Below are positions 1 through 22,715 of a DNA stretch of 64,000 bases, piece after piece. The position numbers and the translations under genes were made by a program. The DNA comes from Halichoerus grypus (lineage: Eukaryota > Chordata > Mammalia > Carnivora > Phocidae), in the NCBI RefSeq assembly GCF_964656455.1, contig NC_135720.1, forward strand, positions 104,854,696 through 104,918,695, in the 5' to 3' direction. The notes below the pieces were generated by a model that was not told the DNA's origin, did not search any database, and saw nothing but the letters and a program-made list of their open reading frames with translations. Each line of letters starts with the position of its first letter. Within the stretch, counting starts at the first letter, position 1.

Positions 1-113
1 CGTGGGATCGAGGCCCGCATCGGGCTCCCTGCTGCGAGGGAAGCCTGCTTCTCTCTCTCCCGCCCCCCTGCTTGTGTTCCGTCTCTATCAAATAAATAAA
101 ATCTTTTTGTTTT
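1..113 (+). repeat. Can-SINE, 5' truncated by window edge
   Basis: The body (GGGCTCCCTGCT, CT-rich stretch, CTGCTTGTGTTCC) and tail AAATAAATAAAATC are those of a carnivore tRNA-Lys-derived SINE. The tRNA-like head lies outside the window. It is followed within about 25 bp by a second SINE in the opposite orientation, giving a tail-to-tail pair. Confidence 0.85.
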
Positions 114-137
114 GTTTAAATCCTTTTGTTTTGTTTT

Positions 138-317
138 TAAAGATTTATTTGACAGAGAGAGACACAGCGAGAGAGGGAATGCAAGCAGGGGGGTGGGAGA
201 GAGAGAAGCAGGCTTCCCTCGCAGCAGGGAGCCCGATGCGGGCCTCGATCCCACGACCGCCGGATCATGACCTGAGCCGAAGGCAGACGCTTAACGACTG
301 AGCCACCCAGGCGCCCC
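138..317 (-). repeat. Can-SINE, reverse orientation
   Basis: On the minus strand it starts GGGGCGCCTGGGTGGCTCAG (317 downwards), continues through the tRNA-related head and CT-rich body, and ends in the A-rich tail near 138. Positions 195-255 are the exact reverse complement of 1-61, see findings. Confidence 0.9.
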
Positions 318-563
318 CTAAGTGAATATTTGTTTAACGATGAAAGAATTAAGGGCCTACTACGTGCCAGGCAGCTGTGCTAGGCCAGCAGGCCTACTGC
401 TGCTGAAGTCCCCTCTTCCCGCTCACTCTACCGGGACGATAAAGGCTGTCTTCAGTCCTCCTACCGCCAGGGTCCGCTGTAGGAAGCGCGCGGCTGCCTT
501 TCCACGTCACCTTCAATCCCCGCGGTGCCCTTTGACCCCGTGAAGTCACTGCCCCGAGTTAAG
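318..563 (+). promoter_or_regulatory. AARS2: AARS2 5' flank and 5'UTR
   Basis: This stretch lies between the SINE pair and the AARS2 start codon. Its proximal part (about 460-563) is CG-rich and contains GGAAG ETS-type cores; no TATA box is visible. The transcription start cannot be placed from sequence alone. A short TATA-less 5'UTR is expected for a housekeeping mitochondrial gene. Confidence 0.5.
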
Positions 564-12530
<11,967 letters not shown>

Positions 12531-12797
12531 CCCGGCTCACCCAGGGACTTGCATAGACTAAACAGACAGCAGACGGACCCATGACAGGAGCCCTGAAGGA
12601 GCCAGCAGAACTTCCCCGGAGGCTGAAGCAAAGCACTGAAGTCTGGAGGCCAAGCAGCTAAGCCCAGGAGGGCTACCTTGGGCCAGGCCCCGTGCGGACA
12701 TGAGATGGGGCTGCAGGAGGCGGAAGTGGACCCAGAGACATACTCCCCTGTCACTGGATGAATGTGGAGCCACGGACTGTCTTGGCTGTGATTGCTC

Positions 12798-12803
12798 ATT
12801 AAA
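12798..12803 (+). terminator. AARS2: AARS2 polyadenylation signal (ATTAAA)
   Basis: ATTAAA lies 268 bp past the stop codon, in otherwise non-repetitive 3'UTR sequence. Cleavage is expected about 15-25 bp further on, which is where a SINE has inserted. Confidence 0.7.
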
Positions 12804-13047
12804 AAGTATTTCACCGAGGGATGGCTGGGAGGCTCAGTCAGTTAAACATCTGCCTTCAGCTCAGGTCATGATCCCAGGGTCCTGGGATGGAGCCCCGCAT
12901 CAGGCTCCCTGCTCAGCAGAGAGCCTGCTTCTCCCTCTGCCTCTCCTTCTGCCTCTCCCCCTGCTTGTGCTCTCTCTCTCAGTCTGTGTCAAAGAAATAA
13001 ATAATTTTTTTTTTCTTTAAAAAGAAAAAAAAAGTATTTCACCGAGG
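12803..13047 (+). repeat. Can-SINE with 17-bp target-site duplication at the AARS2 3' end
   Basis: The direct repeats AAAGTATTTCACCGAGG occur at 12803-12819 and 13031-13047 and flank a full SINE (12820-13030). The insertion splits the region immediately downstream of the AARS2 poly(A) signal. Confidence 0.95.
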
Positions 13048-14869
13048 CTAGAAAGCTCCAGGAGGTCTTTTGCTTAAAAACGAGCAGCTTTACCCACCCA
13101 GCATCCACATCAGAACCATCCTCCTCGCCCCTGGTGCTCAATGGGCTTTCCAAAGCCAGCCTGTTCTCGGTACCCATCAGGGCCTCCCTGGCCACCAAGA
13201 CCCAGAGCTGCCCTATGAAAGTCATGACAACAGGGCAGATCCTCTCTGGGGCCACTTGTTTCAGTAACTGCAGCTTTTCATAAAGGCCCCGTCGATAAAA
13301 TGAGCAACAGGTACTGGTCAGTTGCTGAGAATGCGGCAAGAACCAAAGGCCTACAACTTGCTGCACTTGTGGAGCTTGCTGCTAGTGGGGAAATGCGCAA
13401 TAAAGAGAAGGAAGCGGGTGTAAGGCAGGGATGAGGTCTGCAGAGAAACTGGGACAGGGACCCGGAGGGTGGGTGACTTTGTTGTTTCACGGGGAGGTGG
13501 CACCTGAGGGGAGGGTGTGAGCCACGAGGTTATCTGAGGGAGGAATGCCCCAGGCCAGGGCACAGCCAGGGCAGGGGCCCTGCGGGGGAGGTGAGCAGGC
13601 ACAGGGAGCTAGGAGACTGGCAGGTGATGGGGTCTGGAGAGTGCAGGGGGCCAGAGGCTTAAAGTTGCACAGCACCTGCCCCAAACCTGAGCTGGAGCTA
13701 AAGCTGAGAAATGGCAGCTCAGAGTGGGAGGAAGCCGAGAGCCCAAGGGCAGCCCTCCTTCTCTACCAGAATGAATGTGCTCAGCACCCAGCCAGGCTCA
13801 GGAGCTCCACCTCTGTTCCCAGATCTCCGTTGCTAGAGGAGGGAAAGGACCTCAGGGAACCCATCTCCAAGTCAAAGGCTCCCTGGTGACCAAGTTCTGG
13901 GGCTGTTTAGTTAAAATTATAAGCCCAGAGCGTGGCTTCTGGCATGATTTCTCATTCTAATTGCACCGGTGAAAGGGCTTGCAAGGGAACTAGTCCCTGC
14001 CTGCATGGGATGCCGGGAATTCTGCAGGGCCGGACTGCTTGCTCAGCCCTGTGGGCTTACAAAGCTGTACTTCCGGAGCTCGGCAACTGCCACAGTAGCC
14101 ACATCTCAGCGGTGCTCACTGGAAGCCCAGCTCTTTACCGTGAACACCAGGGGGAAGAGTTGTGGCGGCGCCCCTGTTTTATGATGAGTTAAGCGAGCTT
14201 CTAAGATGTTAACTTAGACTTAACATACTAGTAATCGGGAGAGCTGAAAGTAAAGCTAAACTACCTCCATGTGAAACGTCCCACCACCCTGGTCGCCTCT
14301 CCCCTCCTGAAGGACAATTGTTCTTCCTAGCCAATCTCCCCAACCCCCCCCCCGCCGCCGAAGTTGGTTGTTCCGGCCCATCAGGAGCATCACCCCCTGT
14401 CAGGGCTGAGGCGGGGAGGGGTGACATAACGCTTAGGGCTGTGTGAAGGAGCGCTGTGAAAACCTGGAACCTTCCTGCCTGGTGCCTGACATCAGCCTTG
14501 TTTACATCCTGGAGAAAGGTGGAAGGTGCCACTCTGCACGGATGCTGCACCCCACAGCTCTCCTGCAAGGCCCCGGGTCAACAGCAGACCTCAGAGGAGT
14601 TCCAGTAACCCCTGCAGGTGCCCGTCCATCTCCTCATCTTCCAGAAGAAACTGCCGATGCTTTTCCTGGACCGTCTTTCCACTCGTCACCCTACACCCCC
14701 CGTTTCCACACAAAGGTACCAAGAAGGAACAGCACTCCAGTCCAGGAGCCCTGCCCTGGCTCCCACTCCTCACCTTCCCCCCGGAAAAGCCCATCTATTC
14801 CTAAACATGTCCCTCAGAACCAGAGAGCACGCCCCCGCCCCCCCACCACCGCAGAGTTCCTGATCCCCC
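13048..14869. other. Intergenic, AARS2 to CpG island
   Basis: No coding exon, RNA gene or young repeat is recognised. Open frames here are short and lack recognisable protein families. The sequence is moderately GC-rich, non-repetitive DNA. Confidence 0.5.
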
Positions 14870-15060
14870 ACACCGCCGCACGCCGCGGAGCTCCGGTGCA
14901 CACGCGGGTGTACTCGCGCACATGCGCACCGGCCCTCGGCCCCGCCCCCTGGCGACGCGGGGCGTCCATAACGACCGGCGAGGCCGCGCGGGGGCCTGCA
15001 GGAAGGTGAGCGCTCCGGCACCTAGAGTGGGTGAGGTGAGCCCCGGAAGAGAGGACGCTC
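14870..15060 (+). promoter_or_regulatory. TCTE1: CpG island; probable TCTE1 distal promoter and non-coding first exon
   Basis: Dense CG (CGCCGCACGCCGCGG, GCGACGCGGGGCGTCC) ends in a good 5' splice site, GCAGGAAG|GTGAGC, with GT at 15006-15007. CCTGGCGAC near 14949 is one base from the RFX half-site CCTGGCAAC expected at ciliary genes. It lies 2.2 kb past AARS2 and 7.7 kb before the TCTE1 ATG. As I remember it, human TCTE1 also begins with a non-coding exon close to AARS2. The assignment to TCTE1 is inference. Confidence 0.5.
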
Positions 15061-16055
15061 CACCCCGGGTCTCCCTAACTCCCCCTGCCCCCCACTCCCG
15101 CCCGGCTGAGTCTGGCTTGGCTCCTTGGCTCCGGGCCGGCCTGTCCCCACAGGAGGCCCCCCACGCCCACCCATTTGAGGCGGGACTCTTGCCTTCTCCC
15201 CTAGCTACGGTCACTGTCTGCATACTGGCCCAGAGGCTTAGGGTCTGCGAGTAAAGGGGTGCTGGGGTGGGGGTGGGGGGGCACCGTGAGAAGGAGAAAG
15301 GGGAAAGTGGGGCATGGGTAGGTCAGAGCTGTCCTGAGACCCGGAGCCTCAGGCTTCTCAGAAAGGCTGACTCCCATGCCCAGCTCCTGCGGGCTGCAGT
15401 CCTTCCTGCAGGTCCAGAAGCTTCGGGACCTCCCTTCCACCCTCCCTCCCACAGTACGGCTGGTTTCCCTTGGTTACCAAGGCACAGCAAGGGCCTCTGC
15501 ACCCCAGGCAGGTTGGGGGAGAGACTCGCTGGCCTTTGGAGCTGAGCTTCCCTGCTGGGTGTCTGAGCCCAAGGCTGGAGTGAGGGGTGGGGAGCGAATA
15601 CTCTGGAGTCCTTTTAAAGACAACAGAGCAAAGTGGTCAGGAGTTGGGAGGAGGGCCAGGCCCAGGGGTGTGATTAAGTTTGCTGCTGTCTCACTGGGGC
15701 CAATCACCAAGCAAGCTGGGCCGGGCTCTGTCGGAGAACTTTGTTGTCCCTCTTGTGTGATTTCACAAACTGGGAAGTTCCCGAATGGGAATTTGGGAGT
15801 GATATGAGCCGAGCTAGGGTCTGATAGGGGCATGAAAGAGATCAGGGGAAGTCAGACAAATGCCCGGGGCCCCTGAGGACATGCGCAGGGAGAGTTCTCC
15901 TTGGGGATCCTAAGGTGAAGGAGAAGCTGGCTGAGAAGGTAGGGGAAGCACAGTGGGAGAAGTGGGTGGAGGGTGGAACCCATCTAGCTGAGCCAGCCCC
16001 GAGGGTGGTGCCCAGGGGCACAGAGGTGCTTTGGCTCCTCAGCTCAGAGGAAGGC

Positions 16056-16084
16056 GGGGGGGGGGGGGGGGGGGGGGGGGGGGG
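16056..16084 (+). repeat. Poly-G tract (29 G)
   Basis: A run of 29 G, the longest homopolymer of this base in the window. Its length is likely polymorphic and its base count uncertain. Confidence 0.9.
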
Positions 16085-16809
16085 AGGGGATGAGGGCCAG
16101 AGATGTGATGAGCAGGAAGGGGAGAGTGTGCTCCCCCAGCCTCTTCAACTTTCCCATTCAGGCAGAGGGAGAAGCCTCTGCCCACAGTGGTTAGATTTAA
16201 CTGGGGACTTGAGAAGTCTGAGACGTCCAAGAGGAGGGAATGTGCTAGATTCAGGCACTGAATCCCAGGTCTGTGAGGAACATCAAGGGCCCAATGCGAG
16301 CCATGGGCCAGGAGAGCGCAGCTCTGCAGGATGTTCTCGGGTCCCCAGGAGGCCTCGGGCTGAAGGATACAGGTGATGGCCCAATTCTGTGGAAGGACCC
16401 CGTGCTGGGCAGTGATTTAGGGACTGAGGGAGCCTGAGCTGTTTAGGCCAGCATCAAAAGGGTTACCTGGAGATGGCGAGAGCTCATGAGCTGGAGAAAG
16501 TGGGAGGCCCACTGGAAAAGTGCTGTGAACAACCAAGTCTGGACAATTTAGGAAGCAACCCCAACAGCTCATTATTTGCCTATGCTTTTGTGCACGGAAG
16601 TAATGGACGGATATCAGCTCAAACCTTAGCTTTCCCACTTACTAGCTATGTGATGCTTACTTAGCAAGTTAGTTAGGCTTTCTAAGCCTGTTTCCTCGTT
16701 TGTGCAATGGGGATAATAGTGTCATAATAGCAGTGATAGCCCTCAATAATAAATTTGCAGATTTAATAAACGTATGTAGGTGAGGCCTGTAACATCTCAT
16801 CATAATATC

Positions 16810-16990
16810 TATCACATATTTTGAATGCTGGCTCTGGGCCCAGCACTACATGAAACGTCTCACACACATCAGCACGGATAATCTTTGGAAGTAGGTACTA
16901 TTCATTTCCATCCCCATTTTACAGATAAATAAATGGAGGCTTAGTGGGGTGAAATGACTTGCCCAAGGTCTCACAGATGCTCTGGGGCAG
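16810..16990 (-). repeat. MIR-type ancient SINE
   Basis: The string CCCATTTTACAGATAAATAAA, then TGACTTGCCCAAGGTC, is the diagnostic core of the mammalian-wide MIR family, here strongly diverged. Orientation is uncertain. Confidence 0.6.
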
Positions 16991-18884
16991 AGTGTAGATT
17001 GGCCCTCAGGCAGTGTATTTCCTGAGTCCTTAGCCAGCTGCAAAGGCTTTGACAGCCTAACCCTCAATAAATCATAGCTGTTATATAAGCAAGGATCTGG
17101 TTCCCAGAACACTTGTCCAGCAGACACAAGCCATCAAAAATGAAGACAAGCTGGCCGAACTAGGGCATGTTGTCCCTTTATATTACCTGTGCTCGGGCAC
17201 ATAGAGAGCGGACTTTAACACCTAACCCTTTGAGTTAGGGCCTGAACGTGATTTCAGGACCCTGGACCCCGGTCCTACGGACACAGAGTGGGGACCTGGT
17301 TGGGGGGGAGGACTGGCCTTTCTACAGGGACTGTGGTCCTGTGTTGGGTTAGGGTTGATGGTGGAGACACAGCATGTGAAGCCCAACAGGCCCATGAAAC
17401 AGGTGCCAGGAGGCAAAAGGTCACAGGACATGTCCCCACTTTCCCCATCCTAGGGTAACTTGTGCCCTTAGGGACACCAGGTGGGGGCACAAAAGGCAGT
17501 CACTCCCCATGGCCCTGACCTTCTCTCTGGAATGTCAGAAAAGATTCCTGCCCCAGAGAAGGATCAGGGTCTTCAACATGCTTCCAGTCTTCAAACTCTG
17601 GGATTCTCTGTCTGCCCCATAGGTTCCCTAGGGAGACAAAGCTCCAAAAAAGGAAGGTGGCTGCCATTTCTGGGGCTGTCCTCCTTGGGCCCTTGGGAGC
17701 TGTCGGGGTGCCCCTGGGCCCCTGGCTAATGGATTCCTATCCATGCCTCAGGCTTCCGGGGAAGATAGTGCCCTCAGCTGCAGACTGGTGATGCTTGGGC
17801 CAGACTGAGGCCACCCCGGGAAGTTGGGGGAGTTATCACAGGGCCCCTGACTTGTGGGCCCTCCACATTCAGTGGTGTGTTTTCCTTGCCCCCTTCCTAA
17901 CTTGGCTTGTTGAATCTGAAATTCATTCACACTCAGCTGTGGATGACCGATAAGAAGGGAGATATATATATGTTAGGGGCCTGAAATTTCCATAGCGGGG
18001 AGCCAATGTCTGATTGCTCTCTCGGCCTGGAGAGGCCTTCCCTGACAGGTTCTCGTTGCATAAAGATAGGCCCCCCAGCTTCCCAGGGAGCAGGGATGTG
18101 CCTTCTTTCCTGGCGGAGGGTGGAAAATTGTGGGCAGTGCCTGGGGAAGAGCAGTGTACTGTGGGGAGGGGGAGGTGACTGCCCTCAGGCCCTGGGCCCA
18201 GCCCTCCTAGCTGTCCGAGGACCAGTCATTTCTCCATCCCTAGAATGGGGCTGAGAAGCCTGCCCTGCCTCCCCTGCAGAGTGGCTGTAAGACCCGAAGG
18301 ACCCCAAAGCTCTGAAAGGAGCTTGTTAACTGCTACATGCTGAGTAGGTCAGGTTGCTGATCTGTCCTCCAGCGGGAGAGATGAGAGGGGAAGCTGGAGG
18401 CCCAGGGCGGCCTGGAGAGGAAGAGGCCCCCGAGTGAGATGCCAGGCCTCTGGCCCTTCTCAGCCACCCCATTGAACTATTTCATCTACTGATTTAGGAT
18501 TTTTTCCATAATTCCATTCACCAAACTGTGAGCCTGCCCAAATGGTCAGGGCCCTTTGGTCACAAAGGGGCAGAAACCCAACTCAGTTTCCGCAAAAGGG
18601 ACCTATTAGAAGGCTGCCAAGCAGCTCTCAGAACCAGAGGAACTGCCGAGGAGCCAGGCAGTTCTCGGGGGCCTCGGGGCGTCAGACTGGGGACCAAAGG
18701 TACCGGGTGCTCTCTGTCCACCTCTCATTTCTGTTGGTCTCCCCCAGGCTTCATTCCCTCCTGCGGCAGACAGGGCTCCATGTGAAGGGAAACAGCCTCC
18801 CGCAGCAGGAGATGAGCATCCTTCAAGGACATCCGTCCTTGTGTCTACCTCCAGCTCTGCGGCTGCTCCAACAAAGCCCAAGAA

Positions 18885-19015
18885 AGGCCCTGATTGGCTC
18901 GCATCAGCCCTGAGCCGGTCACCCTGACCAGTATGGGACACTCCTATTGGCCAGAGTCCGTTCTCGGAAGGGGGCGGGGCAGCTCCGAACACCAGCTACT
19001 TCCTGTAAAGGAGAG
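18885..19015 (+). promoter_or_regulatory. Promoter-like CCAAT/GC-box/ETS cluster
   Basis: Two inverted CCAAT boxes (GATTGG at 18892 and TATTGG at 18945), a GC box (GGGGGCGGGGC near 18969) and an ETS core (ACTTCCTG near 19008) sit within 130 bp. No start site or coding exon is attached to it. An alternative TCTE1 promoter is possible; chance is not excluded. Confidence 0.3.
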
Positions 19016-20305
19016 CTGGCATGGGCCCGGGATTAGGGAGAAAAAGGAGTCAGAAACAGCCCCTGCACCTCAAGTTGCTCACAGTCTAGGGTGGGTGTGG
19101 GTGGAGGGTGATCAATCAGATCACCGAAGGGACAGCGGTACAGGGGTCTGATAAAGGGCCGGGGTCAGGTGAACCGCCTGGGCAGGGAGGGACCATGCTT
19201 TATAGCATCTTTTTTTTTTTTTTTTAATTCCAGTTAGTTAACAAACGATAGTTATCAGAGGGGAAGTGGGTGGGGTTGGGTTATATAGGTGATGGCGAAA
19301 GTGAAAACTGTCAACTCTGACCTTATTATGAGGTTAATGGTTTCACGCTTTAACCTTACAAATGGCATCAGACCCCGTGGTATGGAGGTTTCTGTAAGCC
19401 CTGAAGGACGATAGGGACTCTTTTTGATACCCGCCATGTACCTGGAGCGCATCTGCCTCCTCTTTCTGAGGAGGGGGCTCAGGACCCCGGAGCCCACCCT
19501 GGGGTGGGTCCTGCAGGGTCATGCCCAGAGGGGGCCACAGCTCTAACCAGCAGCAAGAAAGATGAAGAGCAGACCTCAGGAAGAGTTGTCGGGTCCTAAG
19601 ACAATGAAGCGCTAGACAGTAGAACCAGCAACGGCCGCCCGGTTCCAGGGGGCGGCCTGCCTGCCCCCAGGTGGGGTGTCCCCAACACGAGGCCTCCCAG
19701 GACGAAGGAGAGGGAAGGGCCTACCTGGATGGTGAGGCTGGGCAGCATTGTGAGAAATATCTGGAGAGTCACTCGGCTCCAGGGTAACACCAGCCAGAAA
19801 CCTGGGGCTCCCCCCGCCAAGCTGGGTCCTGCTCCCTTGGGTGTGGCCCACAGTGTGTCTTGGGATACATCTGGGCCCAAAGGGAATGCCGGAATGTTTT
19901 CAGCCAGAACTCTGGAGGGAACTTTTGGTGGGAGCCCCAAGACCCCAGAGACAGAGCTGGGAGGAACAGGGCCGGCCTGTTGTCTCTTTCCTCCTGGTGC
20001 CCAGACTGCCAGGCCCCTCCATCCTAATCCAGCCCCAAACACCACCAAAGCCACCTTGCCCTCCGCCTCTCCCCTGGAGATAGGGAAGCGCCTCACTCAA
20101 GGATACCATCTCAGGTCAGCACTCAGAGGTAGGGCTCCGAGGTATTCTCTCCCCAGCCCAAGACCCCTGTCCCCCATCCTCCACACCCCCCCACCCCCAG
20201 TACTCATTTCAGACATTATCTCAGAGGAATTTCCATAGCCGCCTGCAGAAGGAAGATATCGAAACTGAAACTCAGATAGGTTAAGTAAATTGGCCAAGGT
20301 CACAT

Positions 20306-20504
20306 AGAAAATCACTGGCAGGGGCGCCTGGGTGGCTCAGTCGTTAAGCGTCTGCCTTCGGCTCAGGTCATGATCCCAGGGTCCTGGGATCGAGCCCCGC
20401 ATCGGGCTCCCTGCTCCGCGGGAAGCCTGCTTCTCCCTCTCCCACTCCCCCTGCTTGTATTCCCTCTCTCGCTGTGTCTCTCTCTGTCAAATAAATAAAT
20501 AAAA

Positions 20505-20542
<38 letters not shown>

Positions 20543-20554
20543 AAATCACTGGCA
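20306..20554 (+). repeat. Can-SINE with 15-bp target-site duplication
   Basis: AGAAAATCACTGGCA is repeated at 20306-20320 and 20540-20554 around a full SINE with a pure A tail of about 27 bases. The pure tail and perfect duplication suggest a young copy. It inserted into an older MIR remnant. Confidence 0.95.
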
Positions 20555-21725
20555 AAGCCAGAAATGCAAAGTCATCTGGCACCTCTAAGAAGCATCCCCT
20601 CCCAGCCACACCCTCTGAGGGGCTATTAGTCAAATGCACCAGCTGGTTCTTCCACAAATCTGGACACAATCGGTTTGTGAATTTGCATTTGATTTGCATA
20701 AGGGTGTCACAAATACATAGATGTCTTCCCTACACTGCCTCATGCCCCCCCACCCTGTCTCTTTCTCTCTGCCCCCCACCTCCCCACACACACAGCCAGG
20801 CTCTTCCTCCTTGAGATGCCTGGTGGACTGGGGAGTACCATCTGGTCCCCTCCATCTGCCAAGGACACCTTCGCTGGTTCAGAGTGTTCCTTCCCACCGG
20901 GCACTACACAGTGCACGAGTCAGGGAGCAAATCCGAGGGGAAACTGCCGGCAGGAGGAGCTGCACGCGGAGCGGCCCCGTTTCAGCCTGCAGCCTCAGGG
21001 CGGGGGCACCTGCAGCAGGGAGGCACGAATGGACAAACGCGGAGGAGGGTCCCCAGCCCCAGATACATCCTCTGTCTCCTGTCTCCAGCCCCAGATTTAG
21101 CTGCCTTTTCACCTCCCACGCCTTCCCGCTGCCGTCTGGAATGTCGGGAGGCTGGGAGAACTAGGAAGACTGGATAGGGAGATGGGGGGGGGCGGGGAGG
21201 AGCGGAGCCAGAGCTCTCAGAGGGCAAGAGGGAAGGTGCCGGCACCCTGGACAGAGCATGGGTCTGGTCCCCTCCCCCCATCTTCATCTCAGCCTACACT
21301 ATCCAAAACAGAGGCCGTTAGATACACGTGACTATTGAGCCATCCGATTTCGAAGGCTTAGTATGAAAAAGTGTATATAAAATATCTCATTAATTTTTAT
21401 ATTGATTACATATTTCAATGATAATATTGTGGACATACTGGGTTAAACATAAAATTAATTTCACCCATTTCTCTTTATTTTGTTTTAATGTGGATGCTAG
21501 AAAATTTTAAACAGTATATGTGGCTTGCATTTTGACAGGTATTGCATTTCTATTTGGCAGTGCTGTTCTCAACTCCATCCTCCTGGTTAGGCAGTTGCTG
21601 TTCTGTAAAATACTTAACCCCGGGAGCTGTTTTGAACTAAATGGTTCTTTATTATACCTCCGTCTTTTGGCAATACACACCCCCACACCTCACCCTCAGA
21701 GAGGCAGTACAATGTAGGGTTAAGA

Positions 21726-21865
21726 GTATGAACTTGAGGGGCGCCTGGCTGGCTCAGTGGGTAGAGCATGCAACTCTTGATCTGGGGGTTGTGAGTTCGA
21801 GGCCCATGTTGGGTGTAGAGATTATTTAAAATCTAAAAAAAAAAAAAAAAAAGGTATGAACTTGA
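21726..21865 (+). repeat. Short tRNA-type carnivore SINE
   Basis: GTATGAACTTGA is repeated at 21726-21737 and 21854-21865. The element (21738-21853) has the GGGGCGCCTGGCTGGCTCAG head followed by a tRNA-like B-box region (GTGAGTTCGAGGCC) and poly-A, without the CT-rich body of the longer family. Confidence 0.9.
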
Positions 21866-22040
21866 TAGACTGAATTTAAATCCATCCTTGTTATTTATAA
21901 GCCGTGTGATGTGGGGCAAGTCAATTAACCTGTGTTTCAGGCTCACATCAGAAAAATGGGGAAAATATGAGTGCCTATCTCAAAAAGGCTTTTGTGAGGA
22001 TTAAATGAGTTAATATGCATAAAGAACTTTTTAAAAAAAT

Positions 22041-22282
22041 GTGTCCAGGGGTGCCTGGGTGGCACAGTCGGTTGAGCATCCTACTCTTGGTTCCAGCTCA
22101 GGTCATGATTTCAGGGTCATGGGATTGAGCCCCACGGCAAGCTCCATGCTCAGTGGGGGGTCTGCTTGAAATTCTCTCTCCCCCCCTGCCCCTCCCCTGC
22201 TCATGCTTGCACGCTCTCCCTGTCTCTCTCAAATAAATAAATAAACCTTTTCTTTTAAAGTAAGTAAATAAATAAGTGTCCA
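22041..22282 (+). repeat. Can-SINE, older
   Basis: Diverged full-length SINE with head GGGGTGCCTGGGTGGCACAG, CT-rich body and AAATAAATAAATAAACC tail, flanked by the short duplication GTGTCCA (22041-22047, 22276-22282). Confidence 0.85.
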
Positions 22283-22369
22283 ACATATATCAATTACTTA
22301 TCATTGCTGTGTAGCTATTATTATCCAAAATGTGGGCCTGCTTCTTGCTATAGTTGCATGTGTCACAGT

Positions 22370-22510
22370 ATACTGTGCCTCTTTGGATGCATTATTTTAT
22401 TCACGTCTCCCGTTCCTCTTATAGGTGACTGCCATCCTCATTTCACAGAGGAGGCATATGAAACTATAAGAGATTCAATAACTTGCCCAAGGCCACACAG
22501 CTAGCCAATG
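22370..22510 (+). repeat. MIR-type ancient SINE upstream of TCTE1 exon
   Basis: CCTCATTTCACAGAGGAGGC followed by AACTTGCCCAAGGCCACACA is the MIR core and 3' part. It ends about 200 bp before the TCTE1 start codon. Confidence 0.6.
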
Positions 22511-22715
22511 GGATCTATACCTGGATCAGCTCTACTCCAGAGATGGACCCTTAAGAACCACTCTGTGCTACCTCTCTTGCTAAATGCCCACTCCAAAGTT
22601 AAGACCTCCACCCCTCGTCTCCCTCCAGGGCATCAAGGACCTGCCAGTGTGAGAGACTCATCGTCACAAGGCCATCACCAAGGGGCTCCCTGCCCCTAGG
22701 CTGCCAGTCCACAGC

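Larger units (their letters stand above)
15061..20305. other. Presumed TCTE1 5' intron / intergenic
   Basis: No coding exon is recognised. It contains a poly-G tract (16056-16084), a MIR-type repeat (about 16810-16990), a promoter-like CCAAT/GC-box cluster near 18.9-19.0 kb, a short LINE-like 3' fragment beginning with poly-T at 19211, and a MIR remnant at about 20200-20310. The rest appears unique and unremarkable. Confidence 0.5.

Noticed and set aside
525..563. GTG-initiated N-terminal extension of AARS2
   Set aside because: The ATG at 564 gives exactly the human protein length with a normal mitochondrial presequence and lies in a YY1/Kozak-type context.
15469..15483. CCTTGGTTACCAAGG palindrome considered as an RFX X-box
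   Set aside because: Only the left half fits the X-box consensus; the right half lacks RGYAAC. Kept only as a chance palindrome.
22098..22286. Short open frames within SINE copies across the window
   Set aside because: These similar peptides recur at every SINE and are translations of repeat sequence, not genes.
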